Assembly (NCBI GenBank): GCA_950295325.1 | Contig: OX485804.1 | Span: 43,822,429-43,886,428 of the forward strand | Source of the DNA: Polytrichum commune | Taxonomy: Eukaryota; Streptophyta; Polytrichopsida; Polytrichales; Polytrichaceae | Length of the DNA: 64,000 nucleotides | Direction of reading: 5' to 3' | Shown: one piece after another, positions 35,248 to 47,604 of the stretch | Numbering within the stretch: the stretch's first letter is position 1 | Layout of the letters: every line of letters starts with the position of its first letter | Translations under genes and position numbers: made by a program | The notes under the pieces: generated by a model | Databases searched by the model: none | Told to the model about the DNA's origin: nothing | The model's input: only the letters and a program-made list of their open reading frames with translations

Positions 35248-35867
35248 ACACATGTTTTCACATTTGGAACTTGACATTGATGTGGATGTCAACATTGCTG
35301 AATTTTTAGTTATTGTGTTCTCTTTGCATCCTTTCCTACAATACATTAAGGATCATTGTGTGTATATTATACACACCGTTCTCCATGTTTCTGCTTCAAA
35401 CTTGAAGTCTTACTCGCAACTGGTGACACTGTTAGAAAAAAGTAGACATTAGCCTTTTATACACAGACAAGACATATTCCTCATGCAATAGTCTTGGTGT
35501 TCAAGGCTGAAGAATTGCTGGAGTTCATGTGCAGCTATGATAGAACTGGTTGTAGCAACCAAATGGCACACTTGCTGTGCATGGTAAGAAAATGTTGATG
35601 ATCTTGCTTTCACTCCTTGAGGTAATTCAAGTTGTTGTGCAGAAGTGAGTTATGGTGTTAGTCTGACTTGTTCTCCTGCAAACAGCATCAGATTGTGGTG
35701 GAGATCAGGGACATGAGTTATGTAACAGCATGAATTAACTCTTAAAGCTCTGAATGGCCCCCACAAACATATCATCACCAGTCCAATTTTAGGCAGTTTT
35801 GCCAGATGGGACCCTAACTTAATATAGGCACATTACCTATTCACTCTCTTCTGATCAGTATAATACA
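35248..35867. other. EAPP 3' side, intergenic
   Basis: Probably EAPP 3' untranslated sequence and spacer. No further coding frame, RNA gene or repeat ends were seen. Confidence 0.35.
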
Positions 35868-36225
35868 TACTAGCATTGTGGCCTGTTACGTTGCAACTTG
35901 GATATGTCAACTATATTGAGTTTAATACCTATATGTATACATAAACATAATATTATACATTTAACACTTCTTTATACACCACATTCCAAGTACACCTCAA
36001 AAGCTTCTCCTGACCACTATGGGCAAGGTGTTTGCAATGGTTTTCAGCGGTTTTATCGCACCCTGGCTGCTTTCACCCTAAGGTCTCTCTATGAGCTTTC
36101 GTCGTTTTTTGCCTTTCTTTTCATTAGTAAGAGGAAATTGGGTTAAGTTATCCAAGATGATCATTGATTAACTTCTCCAGACGACCTCAACCTTAACACC
36201 AACAATTTGCAACCTTGCCCAGTAT
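35868..36225 (-). mobile_element. Helitron-like fragment, copy 2
   Basis: Read on the minus strand it ends TTGCAACGTAACAGGCC, then ACAATGCTAG and T. Its inner part shares 'ttaagttatccaagatgat' and 'acctcaaccttaacaccaac' with 25980-26095. The CTAG-T end with a possible hairpin before it fits a Helitron 3' terminus. Class is tentative and the 5' end was not found. Confidence 0.35.
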
Positions 36226-36954
36226 GTGAACATAACAACCCTTTTGTTGAAATATCCATGTGCATTATGCACATAGCACATCAAGATGTGTTTCAAATTT
36301 AAATTTGTATGACAATTACATCATCATGACATCCACATGTGATGCTTAAGCTTTCCCAATGTGTTGTAGTTTGGCACCCCCATACTCCAAATCTAGATTA
36401 TGATAGTACAGCACCAAAATAACCACAGGAATTGGCTTGGGTATAGTTCAAATAACACAAGTGCTTGCTTCTGTTTGATGACAGTTTTCTGAAGTATTGA
36501 CACTTAATTCTCCAGGTTATGAAGCAACATAGGAATTGCATTATGATGAATGAGTGCCCTCAGATGTACACTGATAAGGCAACTAACCACTAATAAAATG
36601 GAAATAGAATATTGGCGAGGTTTAGATTGCACACTTTACTGGACGCAACAAAAGCCAACCCAGTAAAGTGTACGTTTTTTTATCCTAGAGTGGATTCATA
36701 AAGTCAAGTGTTGCATTTTGCTTCTAAGACAGATCGACACCAGCAACAGAGGGTCCACGAAATAATTACTAATGATTGGTTGGTTGATGAGGGCAAATAC
36801 AACACCCAATAAACATACAAGTCAAATGATTGTCATCTATCCCACCAGTGTAATCTTAAGAATAAGTTGCATGCCGATGCTTTTAAAGCATCATAAAGAA
36901 TAGTATCACTCTTTAAATTTGATCACCCTACAGAAGAACCCTGTGAGGTATGCA
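36226..36954. other. Convergent spacer between EAPP and PITP with a perfect hairpin
   Basis: ACACTTTACTGG (36631-36642) pairs perfectly with CCAGTAAAGTGT (36660-36671) across a 17-base loop. Otherwise only AT-rich spacer was seen. Confidence 0.5.
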
Positions 36955-39900
36955 TCAACTCCGTACAGACACAGAGCTTGGAAGTCGAGACTCTTTCGAG
37001 GGCAGCTCATCCGAAACAGGCTCACTTGTTTTGGATTCCACATTCCCACCATCAGGAATGTTGTCGGCTTCTGAAGGCACAGGCTCCTTCCCCAATACCT
37101 GCGAGTAAAATTATGTGAAATACAGAGTGAAAATAACGCAAACATGTGAGAAATATGTGGAATATATGCAGATTTTTATTCAAGAACATATTCTCAGTAT
37201 ATGTTCTTGTGCTCTGTAGATTTGTATAAAACAGAAAATATCACCTTGACATTAGAGAGACTTTCATTTTATTTCATCTCACTTCATCTTACTACCGTAG
37301 AACCAAAGAGGTCTATACATGTGAATTTGTTCTGTGAAGATAAATATCTGTGTGTAAGTGGGCCTTGGAAGTGCACCTACACAAGGCCAGTGGACACTGA
37401 CTTCTTGTCCTGGCAATTTATGTTGTCGTCTTTGCTTCTTCAAACTTTTTCTGACATAGATAGGTCGTCAGAACAATGTCAAAACTGAAATCTATGGTGT
37501 AAACATGCAAGTTGCGAAGTGTCCACTGTATTTCGACCTAGTCACAGGCATGATGGGACAAGTTGCCAGAACTGAACATGGTTTGAGTTACCATGAATCA
37601 AACTCCTATCGTCTTGTCACCCACTTTGAAGGAGTCTATCTCAAATCTGAGGGACACTTTTCTGTGTTTTACTTACAGAAAATACATGTCCATATACTGC
37701 AATATGTTCTTCTCCGAATCCAATATTCAAGTAAGAAATTGAACCTGATTCAAAGTGGCATCATTTTCGAGCTCCATCTGCCGGACATCTTCATATGTAA
37801 GACCAAACCAGTCATCGATCCAGTGGAAACATCGTTTGTGACTCTCAGAAAACAATGCCCTCTCCGCCTGCTCCATAACACACTACATAAGACCCTGACG
37901 AACACTATTCATCTAAAGAGTTCTAACTCAATTGGACTTTTTATTAGAGGTTGCTCCCCCGTGATTTTCCATTGGTTGGTTTGCCTACAATATCAATAAC
38001 TTATTTTCCACTTGTGATGCATTCGTGGAGTTACTGTTTGAATTTGAAAAGCGCAACCTAATTTTATTCTTTGAAGCCTAAACTCATTTTAACACCTCTT
38101 GGCATGCCAAAATAAGATACCCTCAATGAAACCCATCCTGAATGTTCTTCTTTCAAACCTCCAAGCATGCACCTAAACTACCTCCAAGCATGCACCAAAA
38201 GCCTACCAAACATGGAGGGTGTAGTATGCGAAACAACCAACTCCTGACCAATAGTCATGTTGAGTTAAGAGGATAATTCTAATCAAATTGAAGAGTTTGA
38301 AAATTAGAATCATGACATACCCCAAGAAGCGCTTGTTCCAGTCGATAACCAAAACCCCAATATGGCACATCCACAGTCACCAGCTTGTACGCAGTCATAA
38401 CTGGCTCAGAAGTAGCCTGGCACAAAAAAAATATGGGCCATGTGTAATACAATATAAGGCCACTCCTTTGGTCATTTAAACATTCCTTAGATTCTTGGGA
38501 CAAACCCTAAACCCTATTTGACACACAATATACAAAAAATGAGGTTATCTGAACGGCAAAGAACGAAACGAAATAAATCAGACTCAATGCATAGTTGGCT
38601 ACCGTTGCACACCTGCCAACCATGTGAAAGCATTCCTCTTCCAGTTTTTTGAGATTTAAATTTTGAGAGGTCAATCTCAGGGCCTCCAACTACGTAACTC
38701 CAATAGTCTTTTGCATTTGACGAAATATCTACAAGCTCCACCTTCCTTGAAGATAATGCGCCTGCATTCAAGTTGTGTACCTGAATTTAAAACGTGCCAA
38801 ATGAATCAACACACCTTGCTATAGAGGAAGTAATTTGCCACACCTGCACAAAGATAAATTCTTAAAACTGGGTCTTCAACACTCATCAGTGTAAAATACA
38901 GGAATTTCTATTTGTTTTTATGTCACATTATTTTATGATCTTTAAAAAAATTAAATGAATTTAACAGAATATTTTAGCATAACTACACTAGGTATGATAT
39001 TTAGTGTCAACAATTCTAATTGTCTTGCTCAATACTAATTGTAAGCCACGGTATAGTGTCACCAACACTAAATGTTAACCCAATATTATTTGTCAATCCT
39101 TGTAACTTTTTGGGGGGAATATAGATTTACAGTGTTGTAATTACTGTCCCTTACCACGTGATTTTTCATCCAATTTTCACTCATCCATGACAATATTTCA
39201 TCAAAAGTTGCTGACAAGAAAAGGTATGGTTTTGGCCAATGGATGAACTCATCCATCATCCATAATAGCATTTGTTCACTTATTCATAAGTGTCATCCAA
39301 AAAGTTACCATAGTGGCATTAAATACCATATGACACTAAATATCATATTTAGTGTAATTTATACACCATCAGTTGTAATTTCAACGTAATAATTACACAA
39401 TTGCAAGTTTATGAGAAACACTCTGCATGAGTATGGCACTCACATTTGAAGAAGTGCCGTTATCCGCTACATGTAATGTCTCAATTGTAAGCTTGAATCT
39501 GTTCAAATATGGACACTACACAATATCCGAGTCAGTCACACATCTCAATGTCTTAATACTGTTTCTAAGCAGAGGTATGTTAGCCTACATACACCCATAT
39601 TTTGGATACAAGAATGATAATTCACTAGATCTTTCATAAACTTTACAGATGAGTTGAAATATTAATGTGTGAGAAGAATTGGTCATACCTTGAGCACTGA
39701 CGCCCCAAGCAACAGTGAGTGAAGAGCCCATCACATGCAGAGAAATTTGCACACATTATAAAATGTGGATAGTCCCACCATCTTTTGTATGAGATCTTGA
39801 CAGAAACCCTAATTCAAACTTTCTCCCAAATATTGACATTGTTCTATCAAAACCAAGAACACAATATACATATTGGCTTGTAAAAGCACACTTCTGAGTG

Positions 39901-41149
39901 GAAGTCCTTAATAACAAAAGTCTCCCATAGACAATGGAGCTTACATTCTGAATTATACATTATCCAGGAAATATGTTCTGAATTATATGTTATCTTATGG
40001 TGCCAAAGGAGCCAAGGAGAAGCAATTTCAACCTGTTTTGCACTTTGGGTATGCATTCCATGCCTCCTCCTCAATATGCAATAAATTCGTTGGCGCAAAC
40101 GTTGACAACCACGAGGGGATTTTGCTGCCAAAGGAACATTCCACAAGGCATGTCAAATGATGGTGAAAATAGTATTACTACGTGTAAATCTTGCAAGGTG
40201 CAACTGGATGGTCTTCCAAAACTTGATACATAGTAATACTCTTGATGCATTAAAATTATCCTCTAACTCAACATGACTTTTGGTCAGGAGTTGGTTCTTT
40301 TGCATACAACAAATTCCATATTTGGTAACTATTCAGTGCATGCTTGAAGGTAGTGTGGAGGTTTGAACAAAGAACACTCTATATCAGTTCATTAAGGGTC
40401 AAACTCATTTTGGCATGCCAAGAGGTGCTAAAATAAGTTTGGCCCTCCACAAACCCAAATAGGTTGCTCTCCATTTAAATGCAAACACTACCTCCTAGCA
40501 TGCACCACAAGTGGAACAAGAATTATTGATATTGTATGCAAAATAACCAATGGAAAATCATAGGGGACCAACTCTGATGAAAAGTCCCATTGAGTAGAAA
40601 GACAACTCTATTATCCTCTTTACTTGGGAGTTGGATTTTAAAATGTCACCTTTGCAAGTGGTAGATTTTTGAGGTATATTGTCCCCGACCATATTCCTCG
40701 TTCTCAAAGGGTCTGTTTATCAAGACTTCAACACCCTCGCCTCCTCCTGTCTGCTGCTCTTGCATTTTGGTGACCATGTACATCTGTGCTATCCTATACT
40801 GGAAAATCCAACCAAAAATACCACCCACACAAGTGAGAAATACATATTATGCATTCCAAAAACAAAATCCCATGTTGCATAAACTGCAGGTTTTGGAAAC
40901 CACCCAATATTTCATAATCTTGGAAATTACAACATAACCCACCAATAATGACACTAGTCACCTACCAACAAATTTATAAACCTAATAATGAGCTACTGAA
41001 AAATTCAGGGGAAGAAACGGTCAATCACCTCTTCAAGGCTCAAAGGCATCACCACTCGACTGAAACAAACCACCAAAGGCGTACAAATTTCCTGGTCAAG
41101 GATTCCAATAAATCCCTAAAGTAATTGGCATTACTTCCTTAAAATGCAT
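36955..41149 (-). CDS. Phosphatidylinositol transfer protein (PITP domain)
   Basis: Minus-strand exons that join in phase: 41029-41059, 40650-40798, 40033-40124, 39892-39947, 38613-38780, 38321-38416, 37745-37870 and 36955-37098 (stop at 36955-36957). The order matches soluble PITPs: RVVMPLSLEE, YRIAQMYMVTKMQEQQ, EGVEVLINRPFEN, GQYTSKIYHLQ, EEEAWNAYPKCKT, VELVDISSNAKDYW, KTGRGMLSHGWQ, MTAYKLVTVDVPYWGFG, then HKRCFHWIDDWFGLTYED. PITPs move phosphatidylinositol and phosphatidylcholine between membranes. A 48-residue acidic, Ser-rich tail follows the domain. Two points are unsolved. An ATG at 41147-41149 reads MHFKE, as the family start should, but does not join the next exon in frame. Also, about nine residues of the usual loop between 'ETWH' and 'VHKL' have no exon. 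Two introns carry copies of one foldback MITE. Confidence 0.88.
37915..38284. mobile_element. Foldback MITE family, copy B, in a PITP intron
   Basis: It matches 21468-21812 and 40255-40617: 'ttccattggttg', 'ctcattttaacacctcttgg', 'catgttgagttaagaggata'. It lies wholly in the intron 37871-38320 and fills most of it. Confidence 0.75.
38981..39358 (-). mobile_element. Foldback element with ACTACACTA termini, copy 2
   Basis: The 378-bp element has arms 'actacactaggtatgatatt' and, inverted, 'acactaaatatgatattta'. It lies in the PITP intron 38781-39891. Interior matches 55032-55551 and 23078-23325. Confidence 0.75.
40255..40617. mobile_element. Foldback MITE family, copy C, in a PITP intron
   Basis: The left arm 'attatcctctaactcaacat' pairs with the inverted right end near 40615. 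The centre reads 'ctcattttggcatgccaag'. It lies in the intron 40125-40649 and is the second copy of this family in the same gene. Confidence 0.78.
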
Positions 41150-42600
41150 CAAGTCTTTCAGATTCGTTCACTTTAAAATGTACAATAACAATGTGCGCAT
41201 TGGCTCGCTTATGGTGGATGGCATGTGACTGCAATTCTTTTGCAGCACTTGTCCAACAATTTTATAATCAAACAACTGAATTGGAAGCATGTCCTAAAAG
41301 CTAACATGTGTGAGAAGACCAACAGCAATTTCACAAAAGTGCTGCGGTGGAAAAACACATTGATAAAATTCAAGAATCAAATTTCCTCGCAGTAAACACA
41401 ATGTCTGTGCAAATGTTGGCATTTTGCAGAAATCCTCCGCAGCATTCCACATTCCACCTTCTAAACAACCAACAAAGATAGGCACTCTATAAAATGTGAG
41501 AAAGGCTACCGACAAGTCCAATTCATGTCCTTGTCATTCCCTCCTACATGCCGACATTGAGAAGATGAAAGTTAGAATATGACATCCTACTAAATGGCGA
41601 GATAAGGAGCTGAAAAGACACGTCAATTGAAGGAATGCGCTTAACCCTGCAAAATCAAAAGGAGGAAGGAATGCTTGTACTGAGTGACTTCTCCCTCCTC
41701 GACCTAAACCAAATTGAGAATGATTGATTGAATAAGACTCGCTGAAACAAAAATCTCAAATGAAGTGCGCCAATCAACACGTTAAATTGAGGATACAATT
41801 CTGTGATTTGTACCATGGCTGATGATGATGATGATGATGATGTTACCCTCTTGCACCTGCTGATCCCAAATTGGAAAGAGAAATCCTAAGAGTATAGCCC
41901 ACTCCACGCAAGCTTGCACCCAACCAATTTCACCAAAACCGGATGCTTCCAGAACCGGGTTGAGGAAATTATCCCAGATTTGTGAGACCCATTCAAAAGA
42001 AAAGCCTGCTTTTGGTCGAGGTGCCCGGCCTTTACCCTCACAAGAAGCCAATAAAAGCTCCCTTCGATTGGATTTACCCTACCTCGACGGCCCTAAACGC
42101 ACCGAACCCGCATCGAAACCCACCGCGCAAAACTCCTCATCCCGCCAAAATTAGCACCCACACATGCCCATCCCCTCGGATCTGAGCAGCTCCAAAACTT
42201 GTTCGCGATCGATGGCGCGCTTCCCTGTTCTGCGAGAGGAACACTCTGAAACTTCAGCAACCCATAACTTCACATAAAACCATAAGTTAACCCCTCCCCT
42301 CTCCCTCTCCCTCCCCCTCTCTCCTCTCTTCCTCAAAGAATGGCGAAAGTCAGATCCCTTAACCTTACTTACAGGAATTTGGAGCTGCAACTTCGGGATG
42401 TTCAATTGTGACAAAGAGGCTCACAAATGCGAAAGGCTCCCTTCACTTGTTGTGAATGATGATCATGGCCATAGCTTGGAGGCACACATTGCATTTGTGA
42501 CAAGGAGGTCGCAAGGAAGGCAGGGCTAAGGTTAGACAGCTTGCGACCAGGACTAGATTAGCAACTTGGCAGCCCCAGAATGATCACCACCATCTTCCAC
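41150..42600. other. Upstream region of PITP
   Basis: Likely PITP leader and promoter. It has a GAT repeat at 41821-41842, a more GC-rich block at 41980-42240 and a CT-rich tract near 42290-42335. A minus-strand open frame (41782-42051) has no family resemblance and may be leader sequence. Confidence 0.35.
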
Positions 42601-43599
42601 TCTTTTAACTCCACTCCATCCTGCAAACATGTGCTTTTTGTGGTCAACATTTGAATGAATATTGTCACACTTCAACGATTCTAGCGAGTGAGTCTGTGAC
42701 GAGAACACTATTGTGCAAACTATTTGTGGAGCTCTGCAACATGCTCGGAACATCGTGGAGCATTTGGTGGGCTGGAAACCATCTCCACTCGTTTAAAGGT
42801 ATGTGGGTGTTCTTTAGTTCGTTTTTCGTGTTCTCCAACTTCTACCAATAATTAGACTTACGCAACAAAACGTGTGTTGCATTAGCAAATGCACGACGAG
42901 ATGTATGTAAAAACCGGATTGAAAATCGGACCTACCCTGATTTAGTTATGGTTATCAGAAGTGCATGTTCTTAACTGGATACACACGGTGCCAGACATTT
43001 ATAACTGACAAACCCAATTTTGAGCAGCCCAATTTGAAGCTGGAGAAATTTAATCAGTTGAACTCATTTTAAGTAGGTTCTCAAGTGTCTATTTATATTA
43101 AAAAAATAAGGTGCCTCCAATTGATTGGTTTTTGATGAAAACATAAAAGACTATAACATTTTATGTTCATTTTCATCAGCACTCGTTTATGAATACCAAT
43201 ATTATGCTAATTTGTCTTATCTTTGAGCATCTATGGCTCCGTGAAAAATGAATAATAATTCAAATTGGAAAACGACATAATGAAACTAGAGCAAAGTTCT
43301 TTCTCGTTGCATTCCAACATTATGTCTAACTAGCGTGCATCATTTTCCTTAGCAATTCTAGCAAAGGAAAAAAATATTTATTTATTTATTTATTTATAAG
43401 TGCCTAGCACTATAGGTCCTCCCATTGAGTGTAGAGTCGTCATTATTTGAAAACGCAATCTAGTCTCTTTTCAATATGTATCTTTATGATATTTGCTTTT
43501 CACTTTTCATTGACCACACACCAATCAAATATAGGGGTCCGATTAAGAAAACAAGCCAATTAAGACCCATCTACCTTATGTTCTTTTGGGGGCAAGAGG
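42601..43599. other. Repeat-derived intergenic stretch
   Basis: A block at 42850-42945 ('gttgcattagcaaatgca', 'ccggattgaaaatcgg') is an inverted copy of 31880-31975. A fragment of the dispersed family lies near 43450-43545. A TTTA repeat is at about 43376-43396. No gene. Confidence 0.45.
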
Positions 43600-44317
43600 A
43601 AGTTCTTGCATACTAAGTGTAGGTGTCTCTCATTCATCCAACAAGAATGATCTCAAATGTTATAGGAGTGAGCCTAGTTCAACATTGGAGTGATGTAGTA
43701 CGTATTTATTTTGGAAGCATTTCGTAAGCTTCAACTGAAAAATCAGAGAATTTTCATCACAAGTTCAAAAGTGAATTGTAAACAATAATTCTCATATTAA
43801 AAAATATCCATGTAACCCCTCTTAATTTTCAATAGGAGTTGCAACCCTCATGCTCCCATAACATTTTCAAATCCATACCAATGTTTTGTAGGATTAACGG
43901 TATTCCACCGAACATTCTCCATGTCCAGTTTGAATATGGGAAATATTCCATGAAATACTATCAATCCCACATAACATTGTTATGGATTTGAATAATGTTA
44001 TGACTGTTGACACAAGAGAATGAATGATCTGAACATATAATTGTTGTGGACAATTGAACTCTTGGGCCCAACCATGAGGTCCAATTACTTGACTCCCGTA
44101 TGGATATGTTGTACGAAAATCACCATATTGTACTCTTCTTAGTGGACTAGGCACCAAAATCAACTTGAAGAATCTCATAGTATCCATAAATTGTATGCCT
44201 CTTATTCAAGCGAGGGTAATGTTTCACTATTATGATGGATCATGTTACCAAAAACCTATAGTAGGAGAACACGTTTCCAACATGGGTGGATGAGAGGTAC
44301 ACATGCAAGCAACGATT
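43600..44317. mobile_element. Foldback element related to 29673-29906, with a nested MIT element
   Basis: The left arm 'cttgcatactaagtgtaggt' and 'ctctcattcatcc' pairs with 'ggatgagaggta' and 'catgcaagcaacgattcc' at the right. The palindromic GAATATT MITE (43860-43999) sits inside, which accounts for part of the extra length over the 234-bp relative. Confidence 0.5.
43860..43999. mobile_element. Palindromic GAATATT MITE, copy 2
   Basis: 'caaatccataccaatg' pairs with 'cattgttatggatttg', and 'ggtattccaccgaa' with the inner right arm. It is the most diverged of the three copies. Confidence 0.78.
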
Positions 44318-44542
44318 CCATCCTACGTGCATGTCACTTTATGTTTACTAACGTTTTGACAATGGAATTGGGGGCAGGTTTCATGGAGTCTCGGTAAACT
44401 CGTCCATTGGGAAGGTGAAAATGTAATGAATTGTTTTGTAGCATGGTTTTATGTTTTTTTGTATATTTTTTGGACATGTTTTGAAAATGGAATAATAGTC
44501 TAGTGGACCCAGTTGGAATGAATATGCCTTTAGCTTCCGTTA

Positions 44543-45532
44543 GGGTCTAGCCACACATCCCGGTTAAGGCTCCGGTCAGAGTAAGGAATCACTCGCATTA
44601 GTTATATTGTGCCCGCATTACCTTGTTGAGAGAGTTGGCTAACATATGAAGGTAACCAACCTATATGAGAGCTAATCTATTTCACAGGCACACCCCCTAG
44701 TTGAAATTAAGGTTTAAATTGAAGTTATCAAACTAGAAGTTAGCTAACTTTTGGGACTAATTTTGTGAAAAAATCTCAACTCATTCATACCCCTAATGCT
44801 CACTAACTTTCACAAATGAGTAACCCAAGTGTTTTTTTAATTTTTTGATTTTTACTGAATGCCCGCCTTTGATTAACCTATCTCTTCTCCATTCCGCTAC
44901 AATGTGGACCACATTATTTTTTACATTGTCCTAAATTAGCATACATATAAAATTTTAAAATAATATATAGTGATAAATAAAAATAAAAATGTTCAAATGT
45001 AGGTTAGGTAATATTATTCAATAATAATAGTTTATTATTATTTTGAATCATAATGAAATAGAAATGGTGTGGGCAATATAATTATAATTTATCAAAATTA
45101 GTCATGTTCAAAATTTTGGCAAGTTGAGCAAACTTTGGTCGGTCAACCTTAACTCCTCTCTTAAATTGATCAACTTTTAGTTAGTGGTAATCAGGATGTG
45201 TGGTTGTGCGATTGGTTAGCTCATATATATGAGTTATTATTAAGGGCTCCTTGTTTCATCTTTACATGTATTGGAATGTAGTTTCCATGTGGGATTCAAG
45301 TGGGTCATGGCGAATGTGAACATGACACGCATCAATTTATGAGGGGGAATCAACTATTTTGTGTTGGAATAGAGAGCCCTTTATGGTAGTTGATTTCACT
45401 AACTCACATGGTTAGCTAATTATCCTAGCTAAGTGGTGCGGCTATGGATTTAGTTAGCTAGAATTTTGGTTAGCTAATCCTCACTAACTGTAACTTAGCT
45501 AATTCTCTTAACTAGGTGGTGCAACTAGACCC
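44543..45532. mobile_element. PIF/Harbinger-like non-autonomous element, 990 bp
   Basis: It begins GGGTCTAGCCACAC and ends GTGCAACTAGACCC, with TTA on both flanks (44540-44542 and 45533-45535). Subterminal 'gttagcta' words recur many times near both ends. The interior is very AT-rich and has no transposase frame. Terminus and TTA duplication fit the PIF/Harbinger group. Confidence 0.75.
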
Positions 45533-45539
45533 TTATATG

Positions 45540-46399
45540 GGGACTTGTTTTTATAGACCCCAATGCTTGAGTTTGTCAACCCATCATTAAGCTTGAACAA
45601 TGGAATCATGCCTTGTTATGGCATGAGATTTGTGCGTGTATGTTACATGGAGGGTGTAGTGACCATATGTTGTAAATTAACTTGCACCGACATCAAGAGG
45701 TGTTAAATCAAGTAGCACTACACTAAATACAAACGCATACACTAAATGTCCATAACCCTATGAAAGTATGTAACATTAAATGTAAAATCAACACTAAATA
45801 TCAACTATGGTAGTATGTGAAAGTTACATGTTTGAATTTAGTGCTAATAAGGATATGGAAAAAAAAACGATGATAAAAGGAGAATTTCAGCATATCTTCT
45901 AACATATCTTCTAACACTAGATATCAAGGAATTGAAAATTAGTGTTGAGTATGGTAGGGTAGTAACAACATTAAATATAATCAAACACTACATATCATAT
46001 TTGGTATAGTTTACCATAGATTGCGCAAAGAGTGACCCCTCTTTTGTATTTTCCATAAGATTCTATATGAACACTTCAAATTTGGGAGTAATGTCAACAA
46101 TACTAATCTCATACACTCCATATGGTGGAGGGGGGGGGGGAGGGGTTGTAGCTAACATGTTATGTAGATAGATAGATAGATGTTGCATTGTTGACGAAAT
46201 TGTAGGGTCGAAAAGGGAGATAAAGATATTGATTTAGCGACTACATGAACACACAAGTGAGTTGTTTTGTTGAATTGCACCATTAAATCGGTGGCATGAG
46301 GTTAGAGGTGGTCGATGCTAGGACAAACAAATATTCTTGTATTAGCGGCGTTCAAGTTACATTCAAACTCTAAATTTTAATTTCATGTTAGAAAGATGT
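45540..46399. other. Intergenic stretch with element remnants and simple repeats
   Basis: ACTACACTAAATA-like words near 45718 and 45985 suggest a decayed relative of the element at 38981. A G-rich run lies near 46130 and a TAGA repeat near 46165. No gene. Confidence 0.4.
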
Positions 46400-46453
46400 C
46401 ATTGTCTTCAACTGTTTTGGGTTCTCATATGAGCTCATGGCTATGTTCAAAGT

Positions 46454-46506
<53 letters not shown>

Positions 46507-47545
46507 CTATCTTATAAAAGAACTCTAACGTTAATCTACTTAGCAATAGTCTTTGTGAAAACAAAAAGACTTCAAGCTCATTCAAAATCTACATGTACAT
46601 GGAAGGCTATGGTAGATGAATAGGTAAAATAATCAAAGTTACAAATGTAACCCACATCACTAACCCATTGTTAAAAGTTAGGGTTTATGGGAACTTGCCA
46701 CAATTAAGGTCTTCAATATAAACCCTTGACCCCAAATGAACCTCCTACTTTTCATTCATGTAAGTGAGAGGAGGTGCTCGCATTGTTCATACATACCGAG
46801 GCAATAGATACATGCTAGATGTGGGAGAAGTCAAGGTAAGCCACAAGAGGAGTATTCTACTTGGAGTTACCCAATCATGGCAAAGTAGCAGGTTTGAACA
46901 CTCGTTTGTCATCTTGCAATGAGTGAAGTAGTTGGAAATACCACAATGCATTTGAAGTTTGTTATTGACGTGTGACATGGATGACAACTTGGTTTTGTTG
47001 TTATTTACCTCGTGTACACGACTGATCCTCAAATATTTGTTAGTTGGTGGGATGGGCATAGGTGAGGCATGCCCTTCACTTTCAACACATACAAGTGTGT
47101 ATTGTGCTCAAGAGTTTTTATACAATGTTATTGGATGAAGTTACTAGGAATTTGTACCCTAGTAAGTACTCCATGGTTGTTATAGTAATGTTACATATGT
47201 TTTGTGGTGAAGCAAAGGGTGTTTGCTTCAACTTCCAAGGTACGACACATTCATACTTAAAATCTCATGATTGGGTATCGTTGAAAAATTAAACCCTAGG
47301 TATGGTACACATTCTTGCAAAGCAACTTAGCCCAATACGAAACTTGTGGATACCTCACCATGCACATACTTAGTTGTATTTGAAAACAAATATACTTTAC
47401 CATGCAACCAAGTACTTTGTTACAAATGTGAATGTTGAGAAAAAGTTGAAGGAATCTTAGGGAAAATTCACCCCACCCATCCTTGCATTGCAATGAAGAA
47501 GAGTTTGAAGGGTTTGGCCTCTAAAAAGAGGAAGTTCAAGCTTTG

Positions 47546-47604
<59 letters not shown>

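Noticed and set aside
41091-41149. Alternative PITP start joining MHFKE to an acceptor at 41092
   Set aside because: It keeps frame but needs a 43-bp intron and adds residues that break the family's KEYR start.
41782-42051. Minus-strand frame upstream of PITP with a hydrophobic stretch
   Set aside because: No family resemblance, no clear splice link to PITP; more likely leader or promoter sequence.
46388-46585. Minus-strand frame rich in Arg-Glu repeats
   Set aside because: It is the translation of a CT microsatellite.
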